Origin: Prevotella sp.
GTDB taxonomy: Bacteria; Bacteroidota; Bacteroidia; Bacteroidales; Bacteroidaceae
Length of the DNA stretch: 64,000 bases
NCBI GenBank assembly: GCA_017410365.1
Contig: JAFQQY010000007.1
Coordinates: 1 to 64,000 of the forward strand
Reading direction: 5' to 3'
In this document: one piece after another, positions 34,124-42,709 of the stretch
Layout of the letters: each line of letters opens with the position of its first letter
Position numbering within the stretch: position 1 is the stretch's first letter
The notes under the pieces: generated by a model
The model's database searches: none
Told to the model about the DNA's origin: nothing
Seen by the model: the letters and a program-made list of their open reading frames with translations, nothing else
Program-made: the position numbers and the translations under genes

Positions 34124-34962
34124 AGTATTTATTTATAACGTTTTTATGTTGCTTGTCTTGTTTGCAACTATCACATGCATCAGAATCGGATAGCATAAAA
34201 ATATGTAACCTACTTGAAGAATCCAAAAGATATTCTCAAGCAGATGACGTTGTATCGTATTTTGCCAAAAAGTTTGTGGGCATACCTTATGTGGCGAATA
34301 CATTGGAAGTTAATGATGAAGAGCAACTTGTGGTTAATCTCCGACAGATGGATTGTACGACTTATGTGGAAACGGTAGTTTCTTTAGCATTATGTGTTCA
34401 AAATGGCCAATTCACATATCAAGATTATATTAATGCATTGAGAAATCTACGATATAGGAATGGGGTAATAGATGGATATGGAAGTCGATTACATTATTTT
34501 AGTGACTGGATTGATAATAATGAAAATATGGGATTTGTTAAGGAAGTTCAGTCACCGAATCCTCCATTTTCTGCAATCCAAGTACTAAATTTGGATTTTA
34601 TGAGTAAACATCCTCATTCATATAAGGCATTGAGAATAAGTCCATATCTTGTGGAAGAAATTCGTGAAACAGAAATAAACCTTAATGGCAAGAAAATGAA
34701 CTATATACCAAAGTCTTCTTTGGCTAATACTTCTTTGTTGCGCAAGGTTGTAAGGAATGGCGATATCTTAGCAATAGTAACTAATGTTAAGGGATTGGAT
34801 ATTGCACATCTGGGCATTGCATTATGGCGTAAAGATGGATTGCATATGCTTCATGCCTCGTCTAAGCAAGGCAGAGTGGTAGAGGATAATAATACTTTGA
34901 GAACATATCTTAATGGCAATAAGAGTTTTCTTGGTATTAGAGTGTTGAGATTAACCCATTAG
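34120..34962 (+). CDS. DUF1460 family amidase-like protein
   Basis: Signal peptide (about 1-20), then an NlpC/P60-like papain fold. The candidate catalytic Cys79 is in RQMDCTTYVE and His230 in DIAHLGIAL; the family keeps both. The best known relatives act on N-acetylmuramoyl-L-alanine or muropeptide links, so a role in peptidoglycan turnover in the periplasm is likely. Coupled to the DUF4421 gene. Confidence 0.83.
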   Translation: MKYLFITFLCCLSCLQLSHASESDSIKICNLLEESKRYSQADDVVSYFAKKFVGIPYVANTLEVNDEEQLVVNLRQMDCTTYVETVVSLALCVQNGQFTYQDYINALRNLRYRNGVIDGYGSRLHYFSDWIDNNENMGFVKEVQSPNPPFSAIQVLNLDFMSKHPHSYKALRISPYLVEEIRETEINLNGKKMNYIPKSSLANTSLLRKVVRNGDILAIVTNVKGLDIAHLGIALWRKDGLHMLHASSKQGRVVEDNNTLRTYLNGNKSFLGIRVLRLTH

Positions 34963-34988
34963 AAACAATATTAAAATATAAATAGCGT

Positions 34989-35378
34989 ATGGAGTTACCT
35001 GATTTTATGAGTTATGCCAATAAGTTTTCGGCTAACGATTTTATGGAAAAAGTATCAAGCATAGCAAAACGTGCTGGTTCTAAGCTTGTTTATGCGGCAT
35101 TGATTCTTTATTATACATTGCAGAGTGACAATGTCTCTAAGGCTGACAAGGCGATTATTATTGGTGCTTTGGGATATATGATAAGTCCTCTGGATGTTAT
35201 GCCAGATGCAATACCGATAGTCGGGCTTTCAGACGATTTGGCTGTGCTGCTTTATGTCTTAAAGAAGGTTTGGATTAATGTCGATTCTGATATAAAGGCC
35301 AGGGCTAAGGAGAAACTTGATAAGTGGTTTGATTCAGATGAAATAGAAGAAACTAATGACCTGTTTAAGGATGAATGA
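34989..35378 (+). CDS. YkvA family (DUF1232) membrane protein
   Basis: 129 aa. The DUF1232 core is plain: ADKAIIIGALGYMISPLDVMPDAIPIVGLSDDLAVLLYVLK, read here as residues about 55-95, with the ISPLDVMPD hallmark. Function of the family is unknown. It follows the DUF1460 gene by 26 bases and ends at a two-way terminator. Confidence 0.88.
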   Translation: MELPDFMSYANKFSANDFMEKVSSIAKRAGSKLVYAALILYYTLQSDNVSKADKAIIIGALGYMISPLDVMPDAIPIVGLSDDLAVLLYVLKKVWINVDSDIKARAKEKLDKWFDSDEIEETNDLFKDE

Positions 35379-35383
35379 AAAAG

Positions 35384-35418
35384 AAAAGAACTGATTGGAT
35401 TTCCAATCAGTTCTTTTT
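35384..35418. terminator. Bidirectional terminator
   Basis: A 15-bp perfect stem (AAAAGAACTGATTGG with its complement) and a 4-base loop with A and T runs outside; it lies between the converging ykvA-like gene and tRNA-Cys. Confidence 0.92.
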
Positions 35419-35421
35419 GTG

Positions 35422-35493
35422 AGGTGCCTGGCGGATTCGAACCGCCGTAGACGGTTTTGCAGACCGTAGACTAAGCCACTCATCCAAGGCACC
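35422..35493 (-). tRNA. tRNA-Cys (GCA)
   Basis: Acceptor GGTGCCT/AGGCACC, anticodon stem ACGGT/ACCGT with loop CTGCAAA (anticodon GCA), T arm GGCGG-TTCGAAT-CCGCC, and discriminator U as expected for Cys. CCA is not encoded. Confidence 0.95.
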
Positions 35494-35512
35494 GTTCCTT
35501 ATTTTGCGGTTG

Positions 35513-35520
35513 CAAAGGTA
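35513..35520 (-). promoter_or_regulatory. -7 box of tRNA-Cys
   Basis: TACCTTTG on the minus strand, 19 bases before the tRNA. Confidence 0.65.
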
Positions 35521-35550
35521 ATACTATTTTTTTATTCCTCCAAATTTTTT

Positions 35551-35739
35551 CTATTGTTTTTTAGTGAAGCATTTGGGTTTGGCTCGTTTGTTCTTGCTTT
35601 TCTTAAGCATTTGTTTCTTTAATTCGCATCCTTGACATCCATAACAAGGACTATTTCGCTCTGCTAAAGAACTGTACACCTTGTATACGGCATAGGTAAC
35701 GGCTATCGCTAGAATAATATATACAATTATTTCTTGCAT
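35551..35739 (-). CDS. FeoB-associated Cys-rich membrane protein-like peptide (62 aa)
   Basis: One N-terminal membrane span (about 3-24), then CYGCQGC with Cys32, 35 and 38, then a Lys-rich tail with Cys57. This pattern of a span followed by closely spaced cysteines is that of the FeoB-associated Cys-rich membrane proteins, but no feoB gene is near. The gene overlaps the end of the NUDIX gene by 13 bases and is the last of a leftward operon. Function unknown; metal binding is plausible. Confidence 0.72.
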   Translation of the reverse strand: MQEIIVYIILAIAVTYAVYKVYSSLAERNSPCYGCQGCELKKQMLKKSKNKRAKPKCFTKKQ

Positions 35740-36245
35740 CCGAAGAACTTTTTATATTCAGATTCGAAATTTGGTGTAAATACATTTTTGCCATAACAGT
35801 TGACAATCTCATCTGGTGTCCAGAATCTTCCTGTTTCCAATTCTTTAGTGTTTGCATTTATCAAACCGTCAAAGGTTGTTTTGTATGCATATACCAATTC
35901 CTTTTCTCTGTCACTTTCAAAAACATATATACCAATATTCTCTGCTTCAAAATCACAGATGCCCAGTTCCTCTTTTGCTTCTCGCTTCAATGCCATCTCG
36001 GTATTCTCCCCAAAGTTTACATGCCCACCTACCGCCGTGTCCCATTTATTAGGTTGGATGTCTTTCCATTCAGGGCGTTTTTGCAAATATAGTTCTCCTT
36101 TGCTATTGAATACATGTAGATGCACAACCGGGTGGAGCTTTTTGGAACCATTGTGCGCCTCGCCTCTTGATATCACTCCGAGAATGTTCCCGTTTTCGTC
36201 AACCATAGGGAATTGCTCGTTGTTATTGTCTGCCTTGATTTCCAT
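35727..36245 (-). CDS. NUDIX hydrolase
   Basis: 172 aa with a complete NUDIX box: GHVNFGE then seven residues then REAKEELGI (about 74-96), the Mg-binding helix that cleaves nucleoside-diphosphate-X substrates. The QKRPEWKDIQPNKWDTAVGGH context is like the YfcD/isopentenyl-diphosphate isomerase-related subgroup. Substrate not known. It overlaps the lipid kinase gene upstream by 23 bases and the Cys-rich gene downstream by 13. Confidence 0.87.
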   Translation of the reverse strand: MEIKADNNNEQFPMVDENGNILGVISRGEAHNGSKKLHPVVHLHVFNSKGELYLQKRPEWKDIQPNKWDTAVGGHVNFGENTEMALKREAKEELGICDFEAENIGIYVFESDREKELVYAYKTTFDGLINANTKELETGRFWTPDEIVNCYGKNVFTPNFESEYKKFFGCKK

Positions 36246-37278
36246 TCTTTGTTAATTTCCTTAATAGCACTTTGTTGATAGTTTGAATTCTCCTGCCTCT
36301 TTTCTCGATGTCTGCGCGTACATTATTTATATTATTAAAGAAGTCTGAGAATGCATTGAGCAAAAAGTTGGATTGCTCTTCATGGTTTTCGGCATTTATG
36401 TTGGTTACTATCTTTATTCCGCGGTTCTCTATTCTCACATCAATGTCTTCACCGGTCATAATCGGGTCTCCGTCGAAATGTATCGCGCCAGGGCCATTGC
36501 GATGTATTCTTATGCTTTTGGTCTTGAATGTCTTTATTTTTGAATTCTTGTCCAAAGTCTTGTTGAACATATCGAAACTGATTTGTGGAGCATCGAAAGC
36601 GGTAAACGGTTCCATGATAATAACATCCAGCAATCCGTCAGACATAGAGGCATGAGGGGCAATATAGGCATTATTTCCGTATTGCGACGCATTGGCGCAT
36701 GCAATTAGGAAAGCGTTGTATTTTTTTGCTCCGGTTTCGTCTATTACTTCATAGGTCTCCGGTTTGTACTTCAATCCCTCTTTGAGAACATTTTCAACGT
36801 ATGTTATGGGACCTCGTTTTCCAGATTCTGCGAATTTCAAGCTGATAAATGCGTCAAATCCCATTCCGCACGTGCAGAAGAAGGGCAAATCGTTAATGAT
36901 GCCATAATCAAGTTCTTCTATATTGCACTGATTAATGATGTCAATTGATTTTTTTATATCGATGGGTATACATAAATGCCTTGCAAGTCCATTTCCAGAA
37001 CCGCATGGTATTATGGCAAGTGCCGTATTTGTATGGGTAAGTGAACGCGCAACTTCATTGACGGTACCGTCTCCGCCAACAGCCACAACAATATCTATAT
37101 TGTCTTTTGCGCATTGTTTGGCAATGTCGGCTGCATGTCCTGCATACTCAGTAAGCTTAACCTGATAATCGAATTTATCTTTATCAAGCCTGCTTGCAAT
37201 CATTTGCGGTATAACAACCTTGTTATGAGTGCCAGATATAGGATTTAGTATGAATACAATCTTTTTTTTCTTATCCAT
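36223..37278 (-). CDS. Diacylglycerol kinase-family lipid kinase
   Basis: Phosphorylates a lipid hydroxyl with ATP. The catalytic domain shows the nucleotide loop GGDGT (68-72), PCGSGNGLAR and the later DGLLDVIIMEPF and FDGDP motifs of the DAG/sphingosine kinase family. The start chosen, MDKKKKIVFILNPISG, lies 8 bases after a TATCTTTG box; the frame extends 63 codons further but through that promoter. 351 aa including an extra C-terminal basic tail of about 55 residues. It diverges from serine palmitoyltransferase, so a sphingoid or ceramide substrate is possible, but this is inference. Confidence 0.86.
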   Translation of the reverse strand: MDKKKKIVFILNPISGTHNKVVIPQMIASRLDKDKFDYQVKLTEYAGHAADIAKQCAKDNIDIVVAVGGDGTVNEVARSLTHTNTALAIIPCGSGNGLARHLCIPIDIKKSIDIINQCNIEELDYGIINDLPFFCTCGMGFDAFISLKFAESGKRGPITYVENVLKEGLKYKPETYEVIDETGAKKYNAFLIACANASQYGNNAYIAPHASMSDGLLDVIIMEPFTAFDAPQISFDMFNKTLDKNSKIKTFKTKSIRIHRNGPGAIHFDGDPIMTGEDIDVRIENRGIKIVTNINAENHEEQSNFLLNAFSDFFNNINNVRADIEKRGRRIQTINKVLLRKLTKNGNQGRQ

Positions 37279-37286
37279 AGTTGTTA

Positions 37287-37294
37287 CAAAGATA
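37287..37294 (-). promoter_or_regulatory. -7 box of the lipid kinase operon (decides the start)
   Basis: TATCTTTG on the minus strand, ending 8 bases before the ATG at 37278. Confidence 0.65.
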
Positions 37295-37389
37295 CTAAAA
37301 ACTTCTGTAATAATAGCTCCTTGAATATCTAAATTACCTAAAAACTTACATTTATTATAATTTTTATTCATGATTTCATAAAAAATGTG

Positions 37390-37397
37390 TAACTTTG
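37390..37397 (+). promoter_or_regulatory. -7 box of spt
   Basis: TAACTTTG, 44 bases before the ATG; no clear -33 box. Confidence 0.6.
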
Positions 37398-37441
37398 CAT
37401 TCTGTAAATAAAAAATAAATTGGAATTTACACCTATTTGGA

Positions 37442-38629
37442 ATGGGACAATTACAAGAAAGATACAAGAATTATCGCGAGCCTCAGAAGTTTATGGAGGC
37501 AGGCGTTTACCCATATTTCCGTGCTATTACCAGTAAGCAAGGTACAGAAGTGGAGATGGAAGGCCATAAGGTTCTGATGTTTGGCTCTAATGCCTATACA
37601 GGCCTTACTGGTGATCAAAGAGTAATAGATGCGGCTAAGAATGCACTTGATAAGTATGGTTCAGGATGTGCAGGCAGCCGTTTCCTGAATGGAACACTTG
37701 ATTTGCATGTTCAATTGGAGAAGGAACTTGCAGAGTTTGTTGGTAAAGACGATTGCCTTTGCTTCTCGACAGGTTTTACTGTAAATTCTGGTGTATTGGC
37801 TATGGTAGTTGGTCGCGGTGATTATATAATATGTGACGATCGTGACCATGCAAGTATAATTGACGGACGTCGTCTTTCCTTTGCTCGTCAGCTTCATTAT
37901 AAGCATAACGACATGGAAGATCTAGAGAATATACTTAAGGGACTTCCAGAAGATGCCGTTAAGTTGATAGTTGTAGATGGAGTGTTCTCAATGGAAGGTG
38001 ACTTGTGTAAGTTGCCTGAGATAGTTGAATTAAAGAAGAAGTACAATTGCTCTATTATGGTTGATGAGGCTCACGGAGTTGGTGTGTTTGGTCATCAGGG
38101 TAGGGGAGTCTGCGAATATTTTGGCTTGACAAATGAGGTGGACTTGATAATGGGTACATTCTCTAAGTCTCTTGCAAGTATCGGTGGTTTTATTGCTGGT
38201 GACTTTGACACAATTAATTATCTTCGTCATTCATGTCGTACATATATATTTAGTGCGTCTAATACTCCTGCGGCAACAGCGGCTGCAAAAGAAGCTCTTA
38301 GAATCCTAAAGACAGAACCGGAAATTCTTGAGAATCTTTGGAAGGTGACGAAGTATGCCTTAAAGCGTTTCCGTGAAGAGGGTTTTGAAATTGGCGATAC
38401 TGAAAGTCCGATTATTCCGCTTTATGTGCGTGATACAGAAAAAACCTTCTTGGTTACTAAGTTGGCATTCGATGCAGGTGTGTTTATTAACTCAGTTATA
38501 CCACCGGCATGTGCTCCACAAGACACGCTGGTTCGTTTTGCTTTGATGTCAAATCATACAGAAGAACAGGTTGAAAGAGGTGTTCAAATACTCGCAAAAA
38601 TATTCAAAGACCAAAAAATTATAAAATAA
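37442..38629 (+). CDS. spt: Serine palmitoyltransferase
   Basis: PLP enzyme of the alpha-oxoamine synthase family that joins serine and an acyl-CoA to give 3-ketosphinganine, the first step of sphingolipid synthesis. PLP-site residues are visible: His136 (DDRDHASI), Asp208 and His211 (VDEAHGVG) and Lys242 (GTFSKSLASIGG). The N-terminal YPYFRAITSKQGTEVEM, the 395-aa length and overall sequence match the Bacteroides enzyme better than BioF or 2-amino-3-ketobutyrate ligase, which share the fold. The tRNA-Pro promoter starts just after its stop. Confidence 0.87.
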   Translation: MGQLQERYKNYREPQKFMEAGVYPYFRAITSKQGTEVEMEGHKVLMFGSNAYTGLTGDQRVIDAAKNALDKYGSGCAGSRFLNGTLDLHVQLEKELAEFVGKDDCLCFSTGFTVNSGVLAMVVGRGDYIICDDRDHASIIDGRRLSFARQLHYKHNDMEDLENILKGLPEDAVKLIVVDGVFSMEGDLCKLPEIVELKKKYNCSIMVDEAHGVGVFGHQGRGVCEYFGLTNEVDLIMGTFSKSLASIGGFIAGDFDTINYLRHSCRTYIFSASNTPAATAAAKEALRILKTEPEILENLWKVTKYALKRFREEGFEIGDTESPIIPLYVRDTEKTFLVTKLAFDAGVFINSVIPPACAPQDTLVRFALMSNHTEEQVERGVQILAKIFKDQKIIK

Positions 38630-38640
38630 TTGCAGAAAAA

Positions 38641-38672
38641 TTTGCACAACTCGGAAAAAGTTATTACCTTTG
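38641..38672 (+). promoter_or_regulatory. Promoter of tRNA-Pro
   Basis: TTTG (38641-38644), 20 bases, TACCTTTG (38665-38672): full consensus, 38 bases before the mature tRNA. Confidence 0.85.
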
Positions 38673-38710
38673 CAACCGCAAAACAAAAGGGATAACCTCT
38701 GAGTGAGCAA

Positions 38711-38783
38711 CGAGGTGTAGCGCAGTTGGTAGCGTTCCTGGTTTGGGACCAGGCTGTCGCAGGTTCGAGTCCTGTCACCTCGA
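38711..38783 (+). tRNA. tRNA-Pro (UGG)
   Basis: Acceptor CGAGGTG/CACCTCG, D arm with AGTTGGTAG, anticodon stem CCTGG/CCAGG with loop TTTGGGA (anticodon TGG), T arm with GGTTCGAGTCC and discriminator A. CCA is not encoded. Confidence 0.95.
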
Positions 38784-38785
38784 CA

Positions 38786-38817
38786 AAGAAGAGTCTTCAA
38801 TGAAGGCTCTTCTTTTT
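38786..38817 (+). terminator. Terminator of tRNA-Pro
   Basis: A 13-bp stem (AAGAAGAGTCTTC with GAAGGCTCTTCTT) with a 3-base loop, then TTT. Confidence 0.85.
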
Positions 38818-38880
38818 GTTATATAAACTTTCTTCTTTTTAGGGTTTCTAATCACATTTCGTTTATTTGTGAGCAAAATA

Positions 38881-38912
38881 TTTGGAAATACTATACATTT
38901 TATTTAACTTTG
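38881..38912 (+). promoter_or_regulatory. Promoter of the membrane-bound AraC regulator
   Basis: TTTG (38881-38884), 20 bases, TAACTTTG (38905-38912). A small CCGTT/AACGG hairpin lies between the box and the ATG at 38933. Confidence 0.78.
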
Positions 38913-38932
38913 CCGTTGATAAACTTTAACGG

Positions 38933-41371
38933 ATGAAAAGTATATATCGTTTACTAACTATTCTATGTCTTTTGCTATTCGTCAACATTAGTGGCAATGC
39001 AATAGATTCCAAGCGAACATTTAAGGTGATCAACGCCTCAGATGGTTTGGCTGATAATAGTGCACAAACGATTTTAAGTTTGCCTGATGGTCGAATGGTT
39101 ATGACAACCATTGGTTATATCAACATTTATGATGGTATAAAGTTTACTCATATTAATACTGATAAAGGAGATTTCTATACATTGCCAAACTATACTGGTA
39201 ACTATCATTTGTATTATGATAGTTCTCAGCGTTTATGGCTTAAGAATAAGCAAACCGTTACTTGCGTAGATTTGCTGACGGAGCAATGTATCAATGATAT
39301 AGAAGGTATTTTCCGCTCTGAAGGTGTTAAATCAACGGTCGTTGACTTGTTTGTCGATTCAGAAGGTAACCTATGGATGATGTCTGAAGGACGGTTATAT
39401 AGTAATGGCAAGCCAAATCCAGTACCTGTAATAGATGCAATGCAGCTTCAGGATATGGATGTGCTTGGAGATAGCATATTCTTATTTTATTCATCAGGTG
39501 AAGTTGTTTGTCATGAGATTTCTTCTGGACGTGAGATTTATCGTATACCATCTTATTCTGCAGATGTGGCTAATAACTACTCACGTACGTCAGTAATAAG
39601 AAGATGTGGAAGAGATATTATTCAGATCAGAAATGGTATTGTAGGAGCTGTACTTCAGCGTTTGGATACCCGTACCAGAAAGTGGCATACTATAATGCAA
39701 TTAAACCGAAAACTGAATAATTTGGCAGAGCTTAATGGAATTCTTTATATCCCTTCTGCGTATGGCTATTGGACGTATGATTTGAAAACAGAAGAGACAA
39801 TACATTATGACCGCTTGTCTATGTTTGGTGGAGCGAAGTTAGAAACCGATATAAATGTAATGGCTTTCGACCATCAGGGTGGAATGTGGTTAGGTACGGA
39901 AACGTATGGTCTTTTATATTCACAACCCTTAAACTCACCATTTAATGCTGTTTCTTGGAGCGATGAATCAAAATTGGCACATCATTATGCATCAATGATG
40001 GATACAGTAAAGTTGCCAGACCTGACCGCTTTTGCGAAGAATACCAACTGCGTATATACAGATAGTCGTCAATGGACATGGATTGGTTCTCAAACAGGTG
40101 TTGAATTGCGTCGTACAGAGAATGAAGATCCAATTTACTTAAGTAGAAAGGATGGATTGATGAACGAGGTTGTGCATTCTATCATAGAAGACAATAATCA
40201 TCACATGTGGGTCAGTACCAGCCATGGTATAGCTTGTATTGTTGTTGCTAATGATACAATCAAGCATATTTATAGTTATACAGAAGGCGATAATATTCCT
40301 TCAGAGACATTTCGTAATGGTCGGGCAGTAATTGATGAAAATGGCATAATAGGAATGCAAGCCATAGAATATGTGGTTGTATTTAATCCTAACCAGTTTA
40401 CAACTCTTGATACCATTAGTATTAAGACCCGTCCTACTCTGATTGACGTAGCTGTTAATGGTCGTGAATTGGAAATAGGTACAATGCTTGATGATAAGGT
40501 TGTACTTGATAAAGCAGCAGCCCATACAAGATACATAAAGCTTGACCATGATAAGAATACAATAGTTCTTACCTTCTCTGCGCTCAACTATTTCCGTCCC
40601 CTACAGACCTATTACCGTCTTAGAATACTAGGAATAATGGATGAATGGCAAACGCTGTCATATTGCAACTCAGATGAAATGGTTAGTGCAAATGGTGTTT
40701 TACGCTTGCCGTTGGTAGGTCTTCAATCTGGTATATATAAGGTAGAGTTACAATCATCAATGTCGCCACATTCGTGGAATGAAGAGCCTTTGGTAGTTAC
40801 TATAGAAATTGATGAACCTTGGTGGAAGACCGGAGGACTTTATATCTTGTTTATTCTGTTCCTGGTAGTACTGGTTATAGCCAACCTTGTGTATTACAAT
40901 CGTAACTATCGCATATCGATGAAGCGCAATTCAGAGGAATGGGATGTTTTGAAGCGTTTGCGTAGTTATCTGACGCGATGTGAGTCTTATGGAGGTGAAA
41001 TCCTTGCACCACGTCCAGACGACGTGCGCGGCCTAAGTACAGAAGGAAAAATAGACCTTGACGAGAGTTTTGTAGAGATGATGCTTGTCATGGCTCCAAT
41101 GCTTGCAAAGGATAATGTCAAGGTGAGAGAGCTTTGTGAAAAATCAGGCGTAGGCATTAAAGATTTCTATAGTATGGTAAATACTAATATCTATAAAAAT
41201 CCGAGAATGCTGGCACGCGCTATAAGTTTAGAGCAGGCTTGCAAGTTGCTGAAAGAAACAGACATGTCTATTGAAGACGTCGCTTCTGAATGCCGATTCG
41301 TTTCAGCCAACTATTTCATAGCAAGTTTCTACGGTCGTTACCGTATTACTCCTAAGGAATTTAGAGAGTAG
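38933..41371 (+). CDS. Membrane-bound AraC-type regulator with Reg_prop/Y_Y_Y sensor
   Basis: Signal peptide (1-23), propeller-like Reg_prop blades (about 30-495, with SLPDGRM, DSEGNLWMMSEG, GGMWLGTETYG and HHMWVSTSHG), a Y_Y_Y-type domain (about 540-628), one membrane span (635-655), a 55-residue linker and an AraC HTH (about 712-811). There is no histidine kinase or receiver at all. Binding of a ligand outside would therefore be passed straight to a DNA-binding domain on the inner face of the membrane. Related in sensor design to the regulator at 25913-29629. Its target genes are unknown; no SusC/SusD pair is in the window. Confidence 0.83.
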   Translation: MKSIYRLLTILCLLLFVNISGNAIDSKRTFKVINASDGLADNSAQTILSLPDGRMVMTTIGYINIYDGIKFTHINTDKGDFYTLPNYTGNYHLYYDSSQRLWLKNKQTVTCVDLLTEQCINDIEGIFRSEGVKSTVVDLFVDSEGNLWMMSEGRLYSNGKPNPVPVIDAMQLQDMDVLGDSIFLFYSSGEVVCHEISSGREIYRIPSYSADVANNYSRTSVIRRCGRDIIQIRNGIVGAVLQRLDTRTRKWHTIMQLNRKLNNLAELNGILYIPSAYGYWTYDLKTEETIHYDRLSMFGGAKLETDINVMAFDHQGGMWLGTETYGLLYSQPLNSPFNAVSWSDESKLAHHYASMMDTVKLPDLTAFAKNTNCVYTDSRQWTWIGSQTGVELRRTENEDPIYLSRKDGLMNEVVHSIIEDNNHHMWVSTSHGIACIVVANDTIKHIYSYTEGDNIPSETFRNGRAVIDENGIIGMQAIEYVVVFNPNQFTTLDTISIKTRPTLIDVAVNGRELEIGTMLDDKVVLDKAAAHTRYIKLDHDKNTIVLTFSALNYFRPLQTYYRLRILGIMDEWQTLSYCNSDEMVSANGVLRLPLVGLQSGIYKVELQSSMSPHSWNEEPLVVTIEIDEPWWKTGGLYILFILFLVVLVIANLVYYNRNYRISMKRNSEEWDVLKRLRSYLTRCESYGGEILAPRPDDVRGLSTEGKIDLDESFVEMMLVMAPMLAKDNVKVRELCEKSGVGIKDFYSMVNTNIYKNPRMLARAISLEQACKLLKETDMSIEDVASECRFVSANYFIASFYGRYRITPKEFRE

Positions 41372-41372
41372 C

Positions 41373-42611
41373 TTATTCCGTTTGTATTTGTCTGTAAGCA
41401 ACAAGTCTCCATGTGCGTGCACCTGTAGGCTTGTAGTAGACGTAGGCTTGATATCTATTCTCCGTTTGGTAGAAATTGCCCTCAGTTGGCGGTGTCATAA
41501 AATGACCGTCAGCTGTTTTCATTATATACTGAAATGAATAGTAGCCTTGTTTTTGCAAAATCGTGGCATTATAAGTTCCGTCATTCTCGTCGTAATGCAT
41601 CTTGTAGTTTGCCTTGTTCTCTGCCGTTGTCCACTCACCATCTACATATAACTCAGCATCTGGAATATATGGAGATTTCAGTTTGTAGTGAACATAGACA
41701 TAATCGCAAGTGAAATCGTTATCGAAATTGTCGCTGTTCCTTATGTAGAAAGCGCCGTTGGCATCCTCATCAGTGAGATAGTTTTTTCTTGGTTCGCAGA
41801 CGAAAGGGTAGGCGTGGTAGTTGTGTCCGTCCCAACGCATGTAGTCAATGCCCATGGTTGCATGGCTAAGTGCCAGCACTTCAAACTTCCTGTACTCGTT
41901 TCCGGCATTGAATATCAGTTGCCTATTGTGTCTCCATTCCAAGCCTCTTCCGTTAATCAGAGTTGTTGGAATATTAATCTTTGCGTTGTGTGTTTGGTTA
42001 TTTTGGGTTATTAAAGTGAATATTTCTTCCTGATGATTGATTACCTTTTGCTGTCCGTAGTTTAGTTTCATTCCTAATTGTTGGTGGCTATTATTGATGT
42101 CTATGTCGGTGTTAGTGGTCATGGTCAAGTCGATGCTCATCAGTTGTTCTGCAACCCTAAACCTCACTTCTGCCACTTCTTCGTTATCATTGTCCTCGTC
42201 AATTATTGTCAGCTTATAGTTGCCGCTCATTTTCAGCCGGCATCTCTCATTTGGAATCTCCAATTTGTAGTGCGTATAAAGAACCGTTGTGTTCAGCGAG
42301 TTCTGATAGTCTTCTATCGGAATATTATTGAATCCTTCCAGCCAGTCGCTCTCAAAAATATCCTGAGAAACTGACCAATCTGCCTCGCAATGCTCTATGC
42401 GATAGACAAATCTGTGGTATTCGTGTGATAACTCGTCGAAACTTATTCTGAGCACGTCGTCGCTACCCATGGTCATTACCGCTGGCGAAAGCCAATCTTG
42501 GTTTACCACTGCCTGCAGGCTTTTTATTCTCGGCTTGTATATGATATTATCTGCAGCCATTGCTATTGTCATAGCACAGAGAGCCATAAGGGTAACGAAT
42601 AATCTTCTCAT
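41373..42611 (-). CDS. Type IX secretion system plug protein (DUF5103)
   Basis: Signal peptide MRRLFVTLMALCAMTIAMA, then a mostly beta protein with the N-terminal pattern IKSLQAVVNQDWLSPAVM and LRISFDELSHEYHRFVYRIEHCEADW, and C-terminal GYYSFQYIMKTADG and ENRYQAYVYYKP strands. DUF5103 proteins plug the periplasmic face of the SprA translocon of the T9SS. The frame could begin 13 codons earlier, but the signal peptide begins at 42611. It ends one base from the stop of the converging AraC-type regulator. A stem-loop lies in its upstream region and no clear promoter was found. Confidence 0.82.
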   Translation of the reverse strand: MRRLFVTLMALCAMTIAMAADNIIYKPRIKSLQAVVNQDWLSPAVMTMGSDDVLRISFDELSHEYHRFVYRIEHCEADWSVSQDIFESDWLEGFNNIPIEDYQNSLNTTVLYTHYKLEIPNERCRLKMSGNYKLTIIDEDNDNEEVAEVRFRVAEQLMSIDLTMTTNTDIDINNSHQQLGMKLNYGQQKVINHQEEIFTLITQNNQTHNAKINIPTTLINGRGLEWRHNRQLIFNAGNEYRKFEVLALSHATMGIDYMRWDGHNYHAYPFVCEPRKNYLTDEDANGAFYIRNSDNFDNDFTCDYVYVHYKLKSPYIPDAELYVDGEWTTAENKANYKMHYDENDGTYNATILQKQGYYSFQYIMKTADGHFMTPPTEGNFYQTENRYQAYVYYKPTGARTWRLVAYRQIQTE

Positions 42612-42640
42612 GCTTGTACTTATGTTATATAGAAACAAAG

Positions 42641-42686
42641 CGACCGACAATCAGGCACGTGTTTAAGCATGCTTTCATGTCGGTCG
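42641..42686 (-). terminator. Stem-loop after the GGGtGRT gene
   Basis: CGACCGACA pairs with TGTCGGTCG around a 28-base loop. On the minus strand it is followed by a modest T-rich run (CTTTGTTTC). Probably ends the GGGtGRT/NifU-like operon before the plug gene. Confidence 0.65.
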
Positions 42687-42709
42687 TAAAACTTATGTGT
42701 AAAATACTC

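Noticed and set aside
37279-37467. A 63-codon N-terminal extension of the lipid kinase
   Set aside because: It reads through the kinase promoter box and into the spt control region, and family members start at the MDKKKK-like position.
42641-42686. The stem-loop after the GGGtGRT gene as another 15+7 array
   Set aside because: Only the outer arms pair; the centre does not form a 15-bp palindrome at the right spacing, so it is treated as an ordinary terminator-like hairpin.
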